The notes: generated by a model from the letters alone, not told the origin. A stretch of 12,324 bases of DNA from DASRHY01 sp046765875 (GCA_046765875.1 JBKPSJ010000042.1:1-12324), one strand, 5' to 3'. Counted from the stretch's first letter, positions 1-6,284 are shown. Made by a program: numbers and translations.

Positions 1-201
1 CACCATCACCGTGCGGGCGTAACTCTCCATGGCGCTGCTGCTGCGCAGGGACTTGCGGTGGAACCACACCTTGGCCAGCGAAGCCTGGACGAGGTCCTCG
101 GCCGAATGCCAGTTGCCGGTCTGCAGGTAGCCGAATCGCTGCAGAGCGGTGAACCGCCCGTTCACGAAGTCGGCGAATTCCTGGTCCAGACCTGGATCCA
201 T
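1..201 (-). CDS. SigE-family ECF RNA polymerase sigma factor (N-terminal part, cut by window edge)
   Basis: The visible 67 residues start at an ATG at 201 and run off the window at position 1 without a stop. The segment ALQRFGYLQTGNWHSAEDLV (about residues 19-38) followed by QASLAKVW is typical of sigma region 2 in the actinobacterial SigE-like ECF family, in which the AEDLVQ helix contributes to core polymerase and -10 binding. Region 4 lies outside the window. A strong purine-rich ribosome binding site (GAGGGGAAGAG) sits just before the ATG and fixes the start. The gene lies downstream of tRNA-Ala on the same strand with a 292-bp leader region. A possible ECF-type promoter is described separately. 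The family is clear; regulon and any anti-sigma partner cannot be seen here. Confidence 0.85.
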   Translation of the reverse strand, partial: MDPGLDQEFADFVNGRFTALQRFGYLQTGNWHSAEDLVQASLAKVWFHRKSLRSSSAMESYARTVMV

Positions 202-493
202 CGCTCTTCCCCTCGCCAGTGGCCCCGCACCACTCAGTTGCTCAACTGTGTGGATGACGCGAGAGCCGCAAAGGTTGATCGACCAGAAAATTCGCGCCTT
301 CCGCCTCGGTCGGGTTGAACCTGGCTGCGTGGCGGCGAGGGTCCGGCCGCCACAGCCCGAGGCAGTGCAGTTCGCGACCGCGCTAGATCACGCAGGGCCT
401 CGCAGCGCTGCGGTGAGCAAGCCCGGTACTGGGGCTGCTGTACGGCCCACCCGCGGTCGTTCCCGCCGGCTCGGAATCGCTGCTGTACAAGGG
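202..493. other. intergenic region between sigma factor gene and tRNA-Ala
   Basis: This 292-bp stretch holds no convincing gene. Besides the ribosome binding site and possible ECF promoter of the sigma factor, it contains a perfect 12-bp palindrome (CGCAGCGCTGCG, 401-412) and two copies of GCTGCTGTAC (about 435-444 and 479-488) just downstream of the tRNA. No integrase or att-like duplication of the tRNA 3' end is visible. Confidence 0.5.
256..276 (-). promoter_or_regulatory. possible ECF-type promoter (AACC-N13-CGTC) upstream of the sigma factor gene
   Basis: Read on the minus strand, AACC (276-273) is followed after 13 nt by CGTC (259-256), about 55 nt before the sigma factor ATG. An AAC-type -35 and CGTC-type -10 are the usual ECF signature and ECF genes often autoregulate. 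The spacing is slightly short for the commonest ECF promoters, so this is a suggestion only. Confidence 0.3.
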
Positions 494-566
494 TGGAGCT
501 AAGGGGATTCGAACCCCTGACCTTCTCGTTGCGAACGAGACGCGCTACCAACTGCGCCATAGCCCC
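494..566 (-). tRNA. tRNA-Ala, anticodon CGC
   Basis: A complete 73-nt cloverleaf reads on the minus strand. The acceptor arm GGGGCTA pairs with TAGCTCC (one G-U pair), followed by discriminator A. The D arm is GCGC-AGTTGGTA-GCGC, the anticodon arm TCTCG-TTCGCAA-CGAGA, and the T arm AGGGG-TTCGAAT-CCCCT. The anticodon CGC (533-531) reads the alanine codon GCG. The 3' CCA is not encoded: the sequence after the discriminator is CCC, so CCA must be added after transcription. The gene sits 89 bp downstream of sepX on the same strand. Confidence 0.97.
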
Positions 567-587
567 AGGTGTCGTTGCGACCGCGCA

Positions 588-593
588 ACTTTA
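588..593 (-). promoter_or_regulatory. possible -10 element for tRNA-Ala
   Basis: TAAAGT on the minus strand (4 of 6 matches to TATAAT) lies 21 bp before the mature tRNA 5' end. No good -35 is seen. It abuts a perfect 6-bp inverted repeat with a 4-nt loop (GTTGCG/CGCAAC, 574-589) that would fall at the start of the precursor transcript. Confidence 0.3.
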
Positions 594-619
594 GCATGCG
601 GGTCGGACGGTGCTGACAT

Positions 620-645
620 CCGCCCGCAGCCCACGGTACGGGCGG
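620..645 (-). terminator. possible hairpin terminator after sepX
   Basis: A perfect 7-bp inverted repeat (CCGCCCG/CGGGCGG, 620-626 and 639-645) with a 12-nt loop starts about 10 nt past the sepX stop codon. There is no U-tract, which is common for actinobacterial intrinsic terminators but also makes the call weak. It would separate sepX from the tRNA gene. Confidence 0.35.
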
Positions 646-655
646 TGGCCAAGGC

Positions 656-1498
656 TCAGTCGCCGACTGCGCGGGCGATCTGGGTGGGCTCGTCCAGCTC
701 TTCCATGGACGGGCGCGGCGGGGCCGGCGGAGGCGCCGGTTCGGGCTGGGCGACGGGCTCGGGCGCCTCGACCGGGGACGCGAACTCGGTACCGGGGAGG
801 CTGATCGTGCGGACCGTACGGGACGGCGCCTTCTCCTTGTAGACGTAGATCGGAAGGGTCACCGGGACCGGATCCCAGAGGCCCTCCTCCGATGCCGCGG
901 GCTCGTCAGCCGAGGAGGCTGAGGAGGCCGAGGAGGCCGAGGCGCCCGAGGAGCCCGAGGAGGCTGAGGACGAGGAGGTCTTGACCTCGACAGTGGGCTC
1001 GGGCTCCGCGACCGAAGAGCCGTACGCGTAGGACACGTCAAGCCGCTGAGCCTTCCGAGCGGGACCCGGGGCCGGCTGCATCTTCCGGGCCCTGCGGACG
1101 GTACGGCGTACCAGAACCAGGAACGTGACGATCAACACAGCCGGTACGCCGGCAGCCCAGCGCGGCACCATCTCGAAGACCGCAAGAGCCCCGACCGACG
1201 CCCAAGTCAGCAGCAACAACGACAGCACCCGGCGACGACGCAGAGCGGCCGCCCGCCGAGCCCGGAACTGTGCGGCCGACCGCTTGGGCGAAGGAGCCAG
1301 CACCCGCGGAGGCTCGTCACGCCGACGGGCAACGTACCGGCCGCTGTCGGTCTCGCGGGACAGGACGCGCATCGCCGACGAGTACCGCTCGAGCGACTTC
1401 TGCCGCGAGTCCTCGTCGTGGCGGCGGAGCCAGAGGGGGACGAGGTACGCCGCCCACGCGGCCACGATCGCCGCATAGATGAGCCCAGTCGTCCCCAT
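656..1498 (-). CDS. sepX: SepX/GlpR-type membrane-associated cell division protein
   Basis: The 280-residue product begins with a hydrophobic segment (about residues 5-24) ending in PLWLRRHDEDSRQKSLERYS, the conserved N-terminus of the actinobacterial SepX/GlpR family. Two more hydrophobic stretches (about 91-109 and 115-131) form a likely hairpin in the membrane. The rest is low complexity: a serine/alanine tract at 174-196, then conserved LWDPVPVTLPIYVYKEKAPS (208-227), then a Pro/Glu-rich tail. In Streptomyces SepX stabilises divisomes with DivIVA, and in Corynebacterium the homologue GLPR is the membrane partner of the gephyrin-like protein Glp. Consistent with that pairing, a moeA/glp gene lies in the same cluster. 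The ATG at 1498 is preceded by a TANNNT box and no ribosome binding site. The assignment rests on the N-terminus, topology, C-terminal motif and context. Confidence 0.8.
   Translation of the reverse strand: MGTTGLIYAAIVAAWAAYLVPLWLRRHDEDSRQKSLERYSSAMRVLSRETDSGRYVARRRDEPPRVLAPSPKRSAAQFRARRAAALRRRRVLSLLLLTWASVGALAVFEMVPRWAAGVPAVLIVTFLVLVRRTVRRARKMQPAPGPARKAQRLDVSYAYGSSVAEPEPTVEVKTSSSSASSGSSGASASSASSASSADEPAASEEGLWDPVPVTLPIYVYKEKAPSRTVRTISLPGTEFASPVEAPEPVAQPEPAPPPAPPRPSMEELDEPTQIARAVGD
911..978. repeat. degenerate GAGGAGGCY repeat coding the SepX serine tract
   Basis: On the plus strand the sequence is a run of imperfect 9-bp and shorter units (gaggaggct, gaggaggcc, gaggcgccc, gaggagccc). On the coding strand it yields the Ser/Ala/Gly tract at residues 174-196 of SepX. 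Strong strand asymmetry (purine-rich plus strand) and trinucleotide periodicity suggest growth by slippage. Confidence 0.7.
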
Positions 1499-1504
1499 GC
1501 GATG

Positions 1505-1510
1505 ACGCTA
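1505..1510 (-). promoter_or_regulatory. -10 box for a leaderless sepX transcript
   Basis: TAGCGT on the minus strand matches TANNNT and ends 6 nt before the sepX ATG, so transcription would begin at or next to the start codon. No Shine-Dalgarno sequence is present between them. No clear -35 hexamer is visible. Confidence 0.45.
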
Positions 1511-1539
1511 AGACCCGCGTGCGTTCGGATCGCGTATGT

Positions 1540-1580
1540 CACACGGTGTGTCGCGATAACACTGGTGTGACAGGTGTGAC
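1540..1580. promoter_or_regulatory. GTGTG/CACAC-rich candidate operator region upstream of sepX
   Basis: The rimJ-sepX gap contains an 11-bp near-palindrome CACACGGTGTG (1540-1550) and two direct copies of GGTGTGAC with 9-bp spacing (1564-1571 and 1573-1580), the second touching the rimJ stop. These lie 30-70 bp upstream of the predicted sepX -10, a reasonable place for a regulator. Which protein would bind is unknown. Confidence 0.35.
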
Positions 1581-2215
1581 TACTGTGCGGAGTTTGTCAG
1601 GCCTAATCGGGCCATCAGCCCTTCAGGCACCTCTTCCGCGTTCAACGCGAAGACTCGGTGATCGCGCCAGTCGCCGTCGATGTGGAGATAGCGCGGCCGT
1701 TCGCCTTCGTACCGGAATCCGAGTTTCTCGACCACCCGCAGGCTGGCGCTGTTCTCCGGGCGGATCGCGATCTCGATTCGGTGCAGCCCGAGCGCGAACC
1801 AGCAGTGGTCGGCCGCCATCGCGACGGCGGTGGGGATGATGCCGCGGCCCGCGTACGCCTGGTCGATCCAGTAGCCCATGTTCGCCCAGCCGGCCGAGCC
1901 GTAGGTGATGCCTGAAACGGTGAGCTGGCCGACGATCGGGCGCTTGGACCGTTCGGCGTATGTGACCACGAACGGCAGCATCCGGCCCTGCTTGGCCTGC
2001 CGGTCCATCTCGCGGGCCATGCTGCGGAACGACTGCGGGCCTCGGCTCCCGCCGGGCGGCTGGGTCGCATCCCAGCGCCTTAGCCAGGACAGGTTGCGCT
2101 GTCGTACGGAGGTCCACTCGGAGGCGTCGCGGCCTCGGAGCGGCCGCAGCCCGATCGGGCCGTGCCGCAGCTCAACCGGCCAGCCGGCGCCACCACTCAG
2201 CGCACGAGCAATCAT
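1580..2215 (-). CDS. rimJ: RimJ-type GNAT N-acetyltransferase
   Basis: This 211-residue protein has the RimJ/RimL layout: a substrate-entry N-terminus with IGLRPLRGRD (21-30) and NLSWLRRWD (41-49), a central GNAT core with MGYWIDQAYAGRGIIPTAV (113-131) as the acetyl-CoA pyrophosphate loop, and NSASLRVVEKLGFRYEG (155-171) as the C-terminal motif B. In E. coli RimJ acetylates the N-terminal alanine of ribosomal protein S5; the actual substrate here is not evident. The ATG overlaps the mog stop as ATGA (2215-2212), so translation is probably coupled to the molybdenum cofactor genes. Association of this gene with glp and sepX is common in actinobacteria. Family assignment is firm; substrate is inferred. 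Confidence 0.85.
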   Translation of the reverse strand: MIARALSGGAGWPVELRHGPIGLRPLRGRDASEWTSVRQRNLSWLRRWDATQPPGGSRGPQSFRSMAREMDRQAKQGRMLPFVVTYAERSKRPIVGQLTVSGITYGSAGWANMGYWIDQAYAGRGIIPTAVAMAADHCWFALGLHRIEIAIRPENSASLRVVEKLGFRYEGERPRYLHIDGDWRDHRVFALNAEEVPEGLMARLGLTNSAQ

Positions 2216-2697
2216 CCGGGCCCCCGAGGGTGGTCACCGCCACGGAGTTGATCGATCGCGTGCGGCAGGATCGGCGCCAGTACTGCCATCCCGTCCTTCA
2301 CACCGCCGCGCGACCCGGGCAGGTTGACGATCAGCGTGCGACCCGCGACACCTGCACGGCCGCGCGACAGCGACGCGGTCAGCACGCCCTTGCCCACGCC
2401 GTACGCCCGGATCGCCTCGGCAACGCCCGGCAACTCGCGCTCGATCACATTGGCGGTCATCTCCGGGGTCAGGTCGGTGGGCGACACACCGGTTCCGCCG
2501 GTCGTCACCACCACGTCATACGCCGCTGCCACCGCGGCGCGCAGGGCGTCTCCGACCGGACCGCCGTCGGGTACGACTTCGGGGCCGTCGACATCGAATC
2601 CCAGCTCGTTGAGCCCGGCAACGATCACCGGCCCGCTGGTGTCGTCGTACACGCCTGCCGCGGCGCGATTCGACACCGTCACGACCAGCGCCTTCAT
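2212..2697 (-). CDS. mog: molybdopterin adenylyltransferase family protein (Mog/MoaB)
   Basis: The 161-residue product is a single MoCF-binding domain. It shows the MPT-binding loop TTGGTG (65-70) followed by VSPTDLTPE, the LSRGRAGV segment (110-117), and NLPGSRGGVKDG (125-136), all typical of MogA/MoaB. MogA activates molybdopterin by adenylating it, providing the substrate for molybdate insertion by MoeA. The start was taken at the ATG at 2697, which overlaps the moaC stop as ATGA; a longer reading frame runs upstream but is the shadow of moaC. The 3' end overlaps rimJ by 4 nt. MoaB-like and MogA-like members cannot be separated with confidence by eye. Confidence 0.88.
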   Translation of the reverse strand: MKALVVTVSNRAAAGVYDDTSGPVIVAGLNELGFDVDGPEVVPDGGPVGDALRAAVAAAYDVVVTTGGTGVSPTDLTPEMTANVIERELPGVAEAIRAYGVGKGVLTASLSRGRAGVAGRTLIVNLPGSRGGVKDGMAVLAPILPHAIDQLRGGDHPRGPG

Positions 2698-3170
2698 CGC
2701 GGCCGCTCCCAGTGCCCTGTCTTGCCGCCCTCCTTGGTCTCCACCCGTACGTCGGTGATCACCGCGGCCGGGTCGATCGCCTTCACCATGTCGATGACGG
2801 CAAGTCCGGCCACGGACACGGCGGTGAGCGCCTCCATCTCCACACCGGTGCGATCGGTGGTCTTGACGGTCGCGGTGATGGCGACGGCATCGTCGTCGAC
2901 GCGCAGGTCGACCTTGACGCCGCTGATCGCGATCGGGTGGCACAACGGAACCAGATCCGGCGTCCGCTTCGCTGCCTGGATCCCGGCGATCCGCGCCACA
3001 GCCAGCGCATCGCCCTTCGGTACGCCCTCCCCGCGCAGCGCCGACACCACCTCGGCAGAAACGAGAACCTTGCCCGAGGCAACGGCCGTGCGAGCCGAGA
3101 CTTCCTTGCCCGAGACATCGACCATGCGGGCGGCGCCGGTGGCGTCGACGTGGGTCAGCCGTTCGGTCAC
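2694..3170 (-). CDS. moaC: cyclic pyranopterin monophosphate synthase MoaC
   Basis: MoaC converts 3',8-cyclo-7,8-dihydro-GTP to cyclic pyranopterin monophosphate, the first stable intermediate of molybdenum cofactor synthesis. The product is 158 residues, normal for the family, when started at the GTG at 3170, which overlaps the moeA stop as GTGA. Conserved blocks are MVDVSGK (16-22), KRTPDLVPLCHPI (68-80), TDRTGVEMEALTAVSVA (105-121), DMVKAID (127-133) and GGKTGHWER (148-156). The Asp127 and Lys130 pair corresponds to the catalytic Asp/Lys of E. coli MoaC. An in-frame ATG 24 nt further upstream would lie inside moeA and is less likely than the coupled GTG. No moaA is in the window, so the first step must be encoded elsewhere. 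Confidence 0.95.
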   Translation of the reverse strand: MTERLTHVDATGAARMVDVSGKEVSARTAVASGKVLVSAEVVSALRGEGVPKGDALAVARIAGIQAAKRTPDLVPLCHPIAISGVKVDLRVDDDAVAITATVKTTDRTGVEMEALTAVSVAGLAVIDMVKAIDPAAVITDVRVETKEGGKTGHWERPR

Positions 3171-4390
3171 GGGATGTCCTCGTCCAGCAGCCATACTTCG
3201 GCATGCTCGCCCTGCTGCATCGCCGTGACGTCCTCGGGGATCACGACCAGGGCATTGCTCCGGGCAAGACCGGCGAGCAGGTGCGAACCGTGCCCGCCGA
3301 CCACTCGTACCTGCCAGCCGCCCGTCGTCGGCTCGGCGTACCCGCGAGCGAACTGGCGTTTGCCCGGCGCGGACGTGAACGCCTCGGCGACGGTCGCCTG
3401 CATCGGCGTACGGCTGTAAGGCTCACGGCCCATCATCTTGCGCAGCGCGGGCCGGACGAACACCTCGAACGACACGTACGCCGACACCGGATTGCCCGGC
3501 AGCGTGAAGATCGGCGTCCGGTCCTCGCCGATCACGCCGAGCCCCTGCGGCTTGCCGGGCTGCATCGCGACCTCGGTGAAGTCGACGGTGCCGAGCTTGC
3601 TCAGAACCGCCTTCACAGTGTCGTACGCGCCCTTGCTGACCCCGCCGGAGGTGATCACGATGTCGGCCCGGACCAACTGGTCCTGCAGTGTGTCGCTCAC
3701 CGTCTTCGCGTCATCGGAGACCGAGCCGACCCGGTACGCGATGGCACCGACGCGCCGGACCGCCGCCGCGAGCATGTAGCTGTTCGAGTCGTAGATGTGC
3801 CCCTCGCCGAGCGGATTGCCGGGCTCGACCAGTTCGTCGCCGCTGGAGATCACGACAACCCGCGGCTGCGGCCGGACCAGCACCCGGGACCGGCCGATAG
3901 CGGCCAGCAGCCCGACCTGGCGCGGACCGAGCCGCGTCCCGGCGGACAGCACCTCGTCGCCGGTATGCAGGTCCTCGCCGGCCCGGCGGATCGAGTTGCC
4001 CACCTCGGGCCGTTGCGCGACCGCGACCTGCGCGACACCACCGTCGGTCCACTCCACCGGCACCACCGCGTCGGCGCCGTGCGGGATCGGGGCACCGGTC
4101 ATGATCCGCACCGCCGTATCGGGCGCGAGCGCGATCGTCGCCGGCTGCCCGGCCGCGATTTCGCCGGTGACCGGCAGCGTCACCTGGTGCTCCGGGCTCG
4201 CTTCGGCCAGATCGGCCGCACGGACGGCGTACCCGTCCATCGCCGAGTTGTCGAAACCGGGCAGGTCGACCAGCGAGGTCACGTCCTCGCACAGCACCAG
4301 GTCGAGCACGTCGGCGGCCGGCTGCTCGAACGGGGGAAGCGGCCGCACCAGGTCCAGCACCGCCGTGAGGTGCTCGTCGACGCTTCTCAT
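3167..4390 (-). CDS. glp: MoeA/gephyrin-like protein (molybdopterin molybdotransferase; Glp)
   Basis: The 407-residue product has the full MoeA fold. FDNSAMDGYAVRAADL (46-61) carries the conserved Asp52; ISSGDELVEPGNPLGEG (181-197) and ITSGGVSKGAYD (246-257, Asp257) belong to the catalytic domain; QPGKPQGLG and TLPGNPVSAYVSF (296-308) are standard; and GSHLLAGLARSNALVVIPED (368-387) is domain IV. MoeA inserts molybdate into adenylated molybdopterin, which fits the downstream moaC and mog. In Corynebacterium a homologous gephyrin-like protein, Glp, binds FtsZ and pairs with GLPR/SepX, whose gene lies four genes downstream. A cofactor role, a division role or both are possible. The start is the ATG at 4390; the longer frame to 4684 only shadows the upstream GNAT gene. 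A TANNNT box overlaps that gene's stop codon 7 nt before the ATG. Confidence 0.9.
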   Translation of the reverse strand: MRSVDEHLTAVLDLVRPLPPFEQPAADVLDLVLCEDVTSLVDLPGFDNSAMDGYAVRAADLAEASPEHQVTLPVTGEIAAGQPATIALAPDTAVRIMTGAPIPHGADAVVPVEWTDGGVAQVAVAQRPEVGNSIRRAGEDLHTGDEVLSAGTRLGPRQVGLLAAIGRSRVLVRPQPRVVVISSGDELVEPGNPLGEGHIYDSNSYMLAAAVRRVGAIAYRVGSVSDDAKTVSDTLQDQLVRADIVITSGGVSKGAYDTVKAVLSKLGTVDFTEVAMQPGKPQGLGVIGEDRTPIFTLPGNPVSAYVSFEVFVRPALRKMMGREPYSRTPMQATVAEAFTSAPGKRQFARGYAEPTTGGWQVRVVGGHGSHLLAGLARSNALVVIPEDVTAMQQGEHAEVWLLDEDIP

Positions 4391-4397
4391 GCGCGTG

Positions 4398-4403
4398 ACC
4401 TTA
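4398..4403 (-). promoter_or_regulatory. -10 box for a leaderless moeA/glp transcript
   Basis: TAAGGT on the minus strand ends 7 nt before the moeA ATG and includes the TAA stop codon of the preceding GNAT gene. The intervening 7 nt (CACGCGC) hold no ribosome binding site. If used, it would let the moeA-moaC-mog-rimJ block be transcribed independently of the genes before it. Confidence 0.4.
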
Positions 4404-4862
4404 GTCCCTCGGGATGGTCCCCCACACCATGCGCACATCAGGGACCCGCTCCTCGTTGGCCTCGCCGGCTGTACGACGTACCTCCGCGAACCCGCGATCC
4501 CGGTAGAACCGCAGTGCGTCGACGTTGGACTGGAACACCCAGAGCGCCAGTCCATCGGGCCGCAGCGCCTTCGCCAGATCGACCAACATGGACCCGATCC
4601 CCTGGCCAGCGGCTTCCGGTACGACGTACAGCTGATCGAGATCGTCGCCGTCCAGCGCCAGTACGCCGACCAGTTCACCGTCACGCTCAGCTACCCAGGT
4701 CTGGCCGTCGGGCAGGAGTACGCCGGCGAACCAGCCGCGTACCTCGTCCTCGGTATGCACCGGCGCGGGCATTCCCGCGGCCTTGGCCCGCGACCGCCAC
4801 CAGACATCCGCGGCCGCGTCGCAGTCCTCCGCCTCCAGCGGCCGCACCACAACGCCTTCCAC
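4401..4862 (-). CDS. GNAT family N-acetyltransferase
   Basis: A single-domain GNAT of up to 153 residues. Motif A is DQLYVVPEAAGQGIGSMLV (76-94), with GQGIGS as the acetyl-CoA pyrophosphate loop, and motif B is NVDALRFYRDRGF (113-125). The N-terminal VVRPLEAEDCDAAADVW is the usual alpha1 entry. The acetylated substrate is unknown; it resembles many uncharacterised actinobacterial GNATs. The start is uncertain: the longest frame begins with GTG at 4862, but GTG codons at 4850 and 4847 follow a GGAAGG sequence and would give the more typical MVRPLE-type beginning. It is 21 nt downstream of the UGPase gene stop and 10 nt upstream of moeA, so it probably travels on the UGPase gene message. Confidence 0.85.
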   Translation of the reverse strand: MEGVVVRPLEAEDCDAAADVWWRSRAKAAGMPAPVHTEDEVRGWFAGVLLPDGQTWVAERDGELVGVLALDGDDLDQLYVVPEAAGQGIGSMLVDLAKALRPDGLALWVFQSNVDALRFYRDRGFAEVRRTAGEANEERVPDVRMVWGTIPRD

Positions 4863-4866
4863 TTCT

Positions 4867-4899
4867 GCGACTTCAGTGCGACTTCAGTGCGACTTCATG
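4867..4899. repeat. 11-bp tandem repeat, three copies, at the UGPase-GNAT gene junction
   Basis: GCGACTTCAGT occurs at 4867-4877 and identically at 4878-4888, followed by a 9/11 match at 4889-4899. The array covers the last four codons and stop of the UGPase gene and the leader of the GNAT gene. Each unit carries TGA and GAAG on the coding strand. Confidence 0.85.
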
Positions 4900-6278
4900 A
4901 CTGCTTCAGGCAGCTGGGCGCCGTCGGGGATCTCGGCCGGGCCCTCGACGACGGCCTCGCCTGTGACGGTGACGTTCGCGCCGAAGGTGACATCGCCGCG
5001 CACCTCGAGCCGGTCGGCGCCCTTGAGGCTCGGTACACCACGCGGGAAGCGGCGCTCGAAGTCGGCCAGGACCTTGTAGTACGACGAGTCCAGTGCGACG
5101 AACGGCTCGTCGCCGGGCCGGGCCGGCACAAGTTCGCCGTCGTCGGCGAGGCTGTAGAAGTCGGACCGCAGCACCAGCAGGTCGTCGGTCGTCTTCACCG
5201 GCTTGAACCGCTTGCGATCCACCAGTACGGCCTGCGCACCTTCGAAAGTCTCGATCGCGGTCCCCATCGCCGTTTCCAGCTGGATCACCGGAGTCGACGA
5301 CGAGTCCGACGGGTCGACGGTCTTGCGGTTGACGATGATCGGCAGACCGAGAATTCCGTCGCTGTCAGCCAGCCGCTCGGCCAGCCGGTCCAGGTCGATC
5401 CACAAGTTGTTCGTGCTGAACGTCGTGTGCAGTGACGTGTCCTGGAAGTAGCGGTCCTCCCCCTCGGCGACCTGGGCCGAGTCGCGCAGCACGAGCCGGC
5501 CGTCGGACCGGCGGATCGCGAGATGCCCGCCCTTGCGATCCGAGCGGGTCCGCCGGCACACCTCCATCCCGAACGGTACGTCGCGCTCGGCCAGCCAGGC
5601 CGCGATCCGGCCGTCCGCGATCGCGCCGAGGTTGTCGGCGTTCGAGATGAACGCGCGCCGGAACCCCCTGGCCCGCAACGCGTCCAGCGTTCCGGACGTC
5701 TCCAGCGCGACGTAGATGTCGCCGTGACCGGGAGGGGTCCACTCGAGCTCGGGATCGGCCGGCCACTCCACCGGTCGCAGGTCGTCGGCGCGCAGCCTGG
5801 GCTCGCGGTTCTGCAGGAAGTCCAGCGGTACGCCGTCGACCGGCAGATCGTCGTACTTGTCGAGCACGGCCAGTGATTCGTCCCGAGTACGGAACGAGTT
5901 CATGAGCACCAACGGCAGCGGAACGTCGTACCGTTGCCGCAGGGCAAGGATCTGCCGGGCGATGATGTCGAGGAAGGTCTGCCCGTCGAGAACGGGGAGC
6001 GCCGACTTCGGACCGGTGACGCCCATCGACGTACCGAGACCGCCGTTCAGCTTGATCACCACGGTCTCGCCGAGTGCGGCGCGGATCGCGTCGTCGCCGG
6101 TCTCCAGACCGTCCAGTCGCGGTATGTCGCGGAGCGGCTCGAGCTCCGCCTCGGGAATGGTGCCGCGTACGCCGGACTCCAGTTGCCGGTAGTAGTGCGA
6201 GAACACGGCGATCGCGATCTCGGCCACCCCGGCGGCCCGCATCTTGTCCTGCGCCTCGGCCAGCCCCTGCGCACTCAT
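4884..6278 (-). CDS. UTP-glucose-1-phosphate uridylyltransferase, eukaryote-type (UDPGP family)
   Basis: This enzyme makes UDP-glucose from UTP and glucose-1-phosphate for glycogen-like, trehalose and envelope polysaccharides. The 464-residue protein belongs to the UGP2-like UDPGP family, not the roughly 300-residue bacterial GalU type. Evidence is KLNGGLGTSMG (76-86) with GPKS (89-92) as the nucleotide-binding loop, PPGHGDIYVAL (182-192), ISNADNLGA (211-219), KGGHLA (249-254), STNNLWIDL (288-296), LETAMGTAIETFEGA (335-349) and RFKPVKTTDDLLVLRSDFY (357-375). The C-terminal 60 residues fit the left-handed beta-helix domain. It starts at the ATG at 6278; a TANNNT box ends 6 nt before it. It lies 47 bp after the lipoprotein gene and just before the GNAT gene. 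Its C-terminus is formed by a short tandem repeat. Confidence 0.93.
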   Translation of the reverse strand: MSAQGLAEAQDKMRAAGVAEIAIAVFSHYYRQLESGVRGTIPEAELEPLRDIPRLDGLETGDDAIRAALGETVVIKLNGGLGTSMGVTGPKSALPVLDGQTFLDIIARQILALRQRYDVPLPLVLMNSFRTRDESLAVLDKYDDLPVDGVPLDFLQNREPRLRADDLRPVEWPADPELEWTPPGHGDIYVALETSGTLDALRARGFRRAFISNADNLGAIADGRIAAWLAERDVPFGMEVCRRTRSDRKGGHLAIRRSDGRLVLRDSAQVAEGEDRYFQDTSLHTTFSTNNLWIDLDRLAERLADSDGILGLPIIVNRKTVDPSDSSSTPVIQLETAMGTAIETFEGAQAVLVDRKRFKPVKTTDDLLVLRSDFYSLADDGELVPARPGDEPFVALDSSYYKVLADFERRFPRGVPSLKGADRLEVRGDVTFGANVTVTGEAVVEGPAEIPDGAQLPEAVMKSH

Positions 6279-6284
6279 GGCCCC

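Noticed and set aside
234..560. 108-residue open frame across tRNA-Ala and its downstream gap
   Set aside because: It begins inside the tRNA gene and has no recognisable domain; in GC-rich DNA such open frames are expected by chance.
480..570. tRNA gene as a possible integration site for a mobile element
   Set aside because: No integrase, no duplicated tRNA 3' end and no change of base composition next to it are visible in the window.
574..592. GTTGCG/CGCAAC hairpin followed by TTT on the plus strand as an intrinsic terminator
   Set aside because: No plus-strand gene ends before it; it more likely belongs to the leader or promoter of the minus-strand tRNA.
3203..4900. Long plus-strand open frame of 565 residues opposite moeA and the GNAT gene
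   Set aside because: It is rich in Arg/His/Asp/Gly in the way antisense frames of GC-rich genes are, while the opposite strand encodes clearly conserved proteins.
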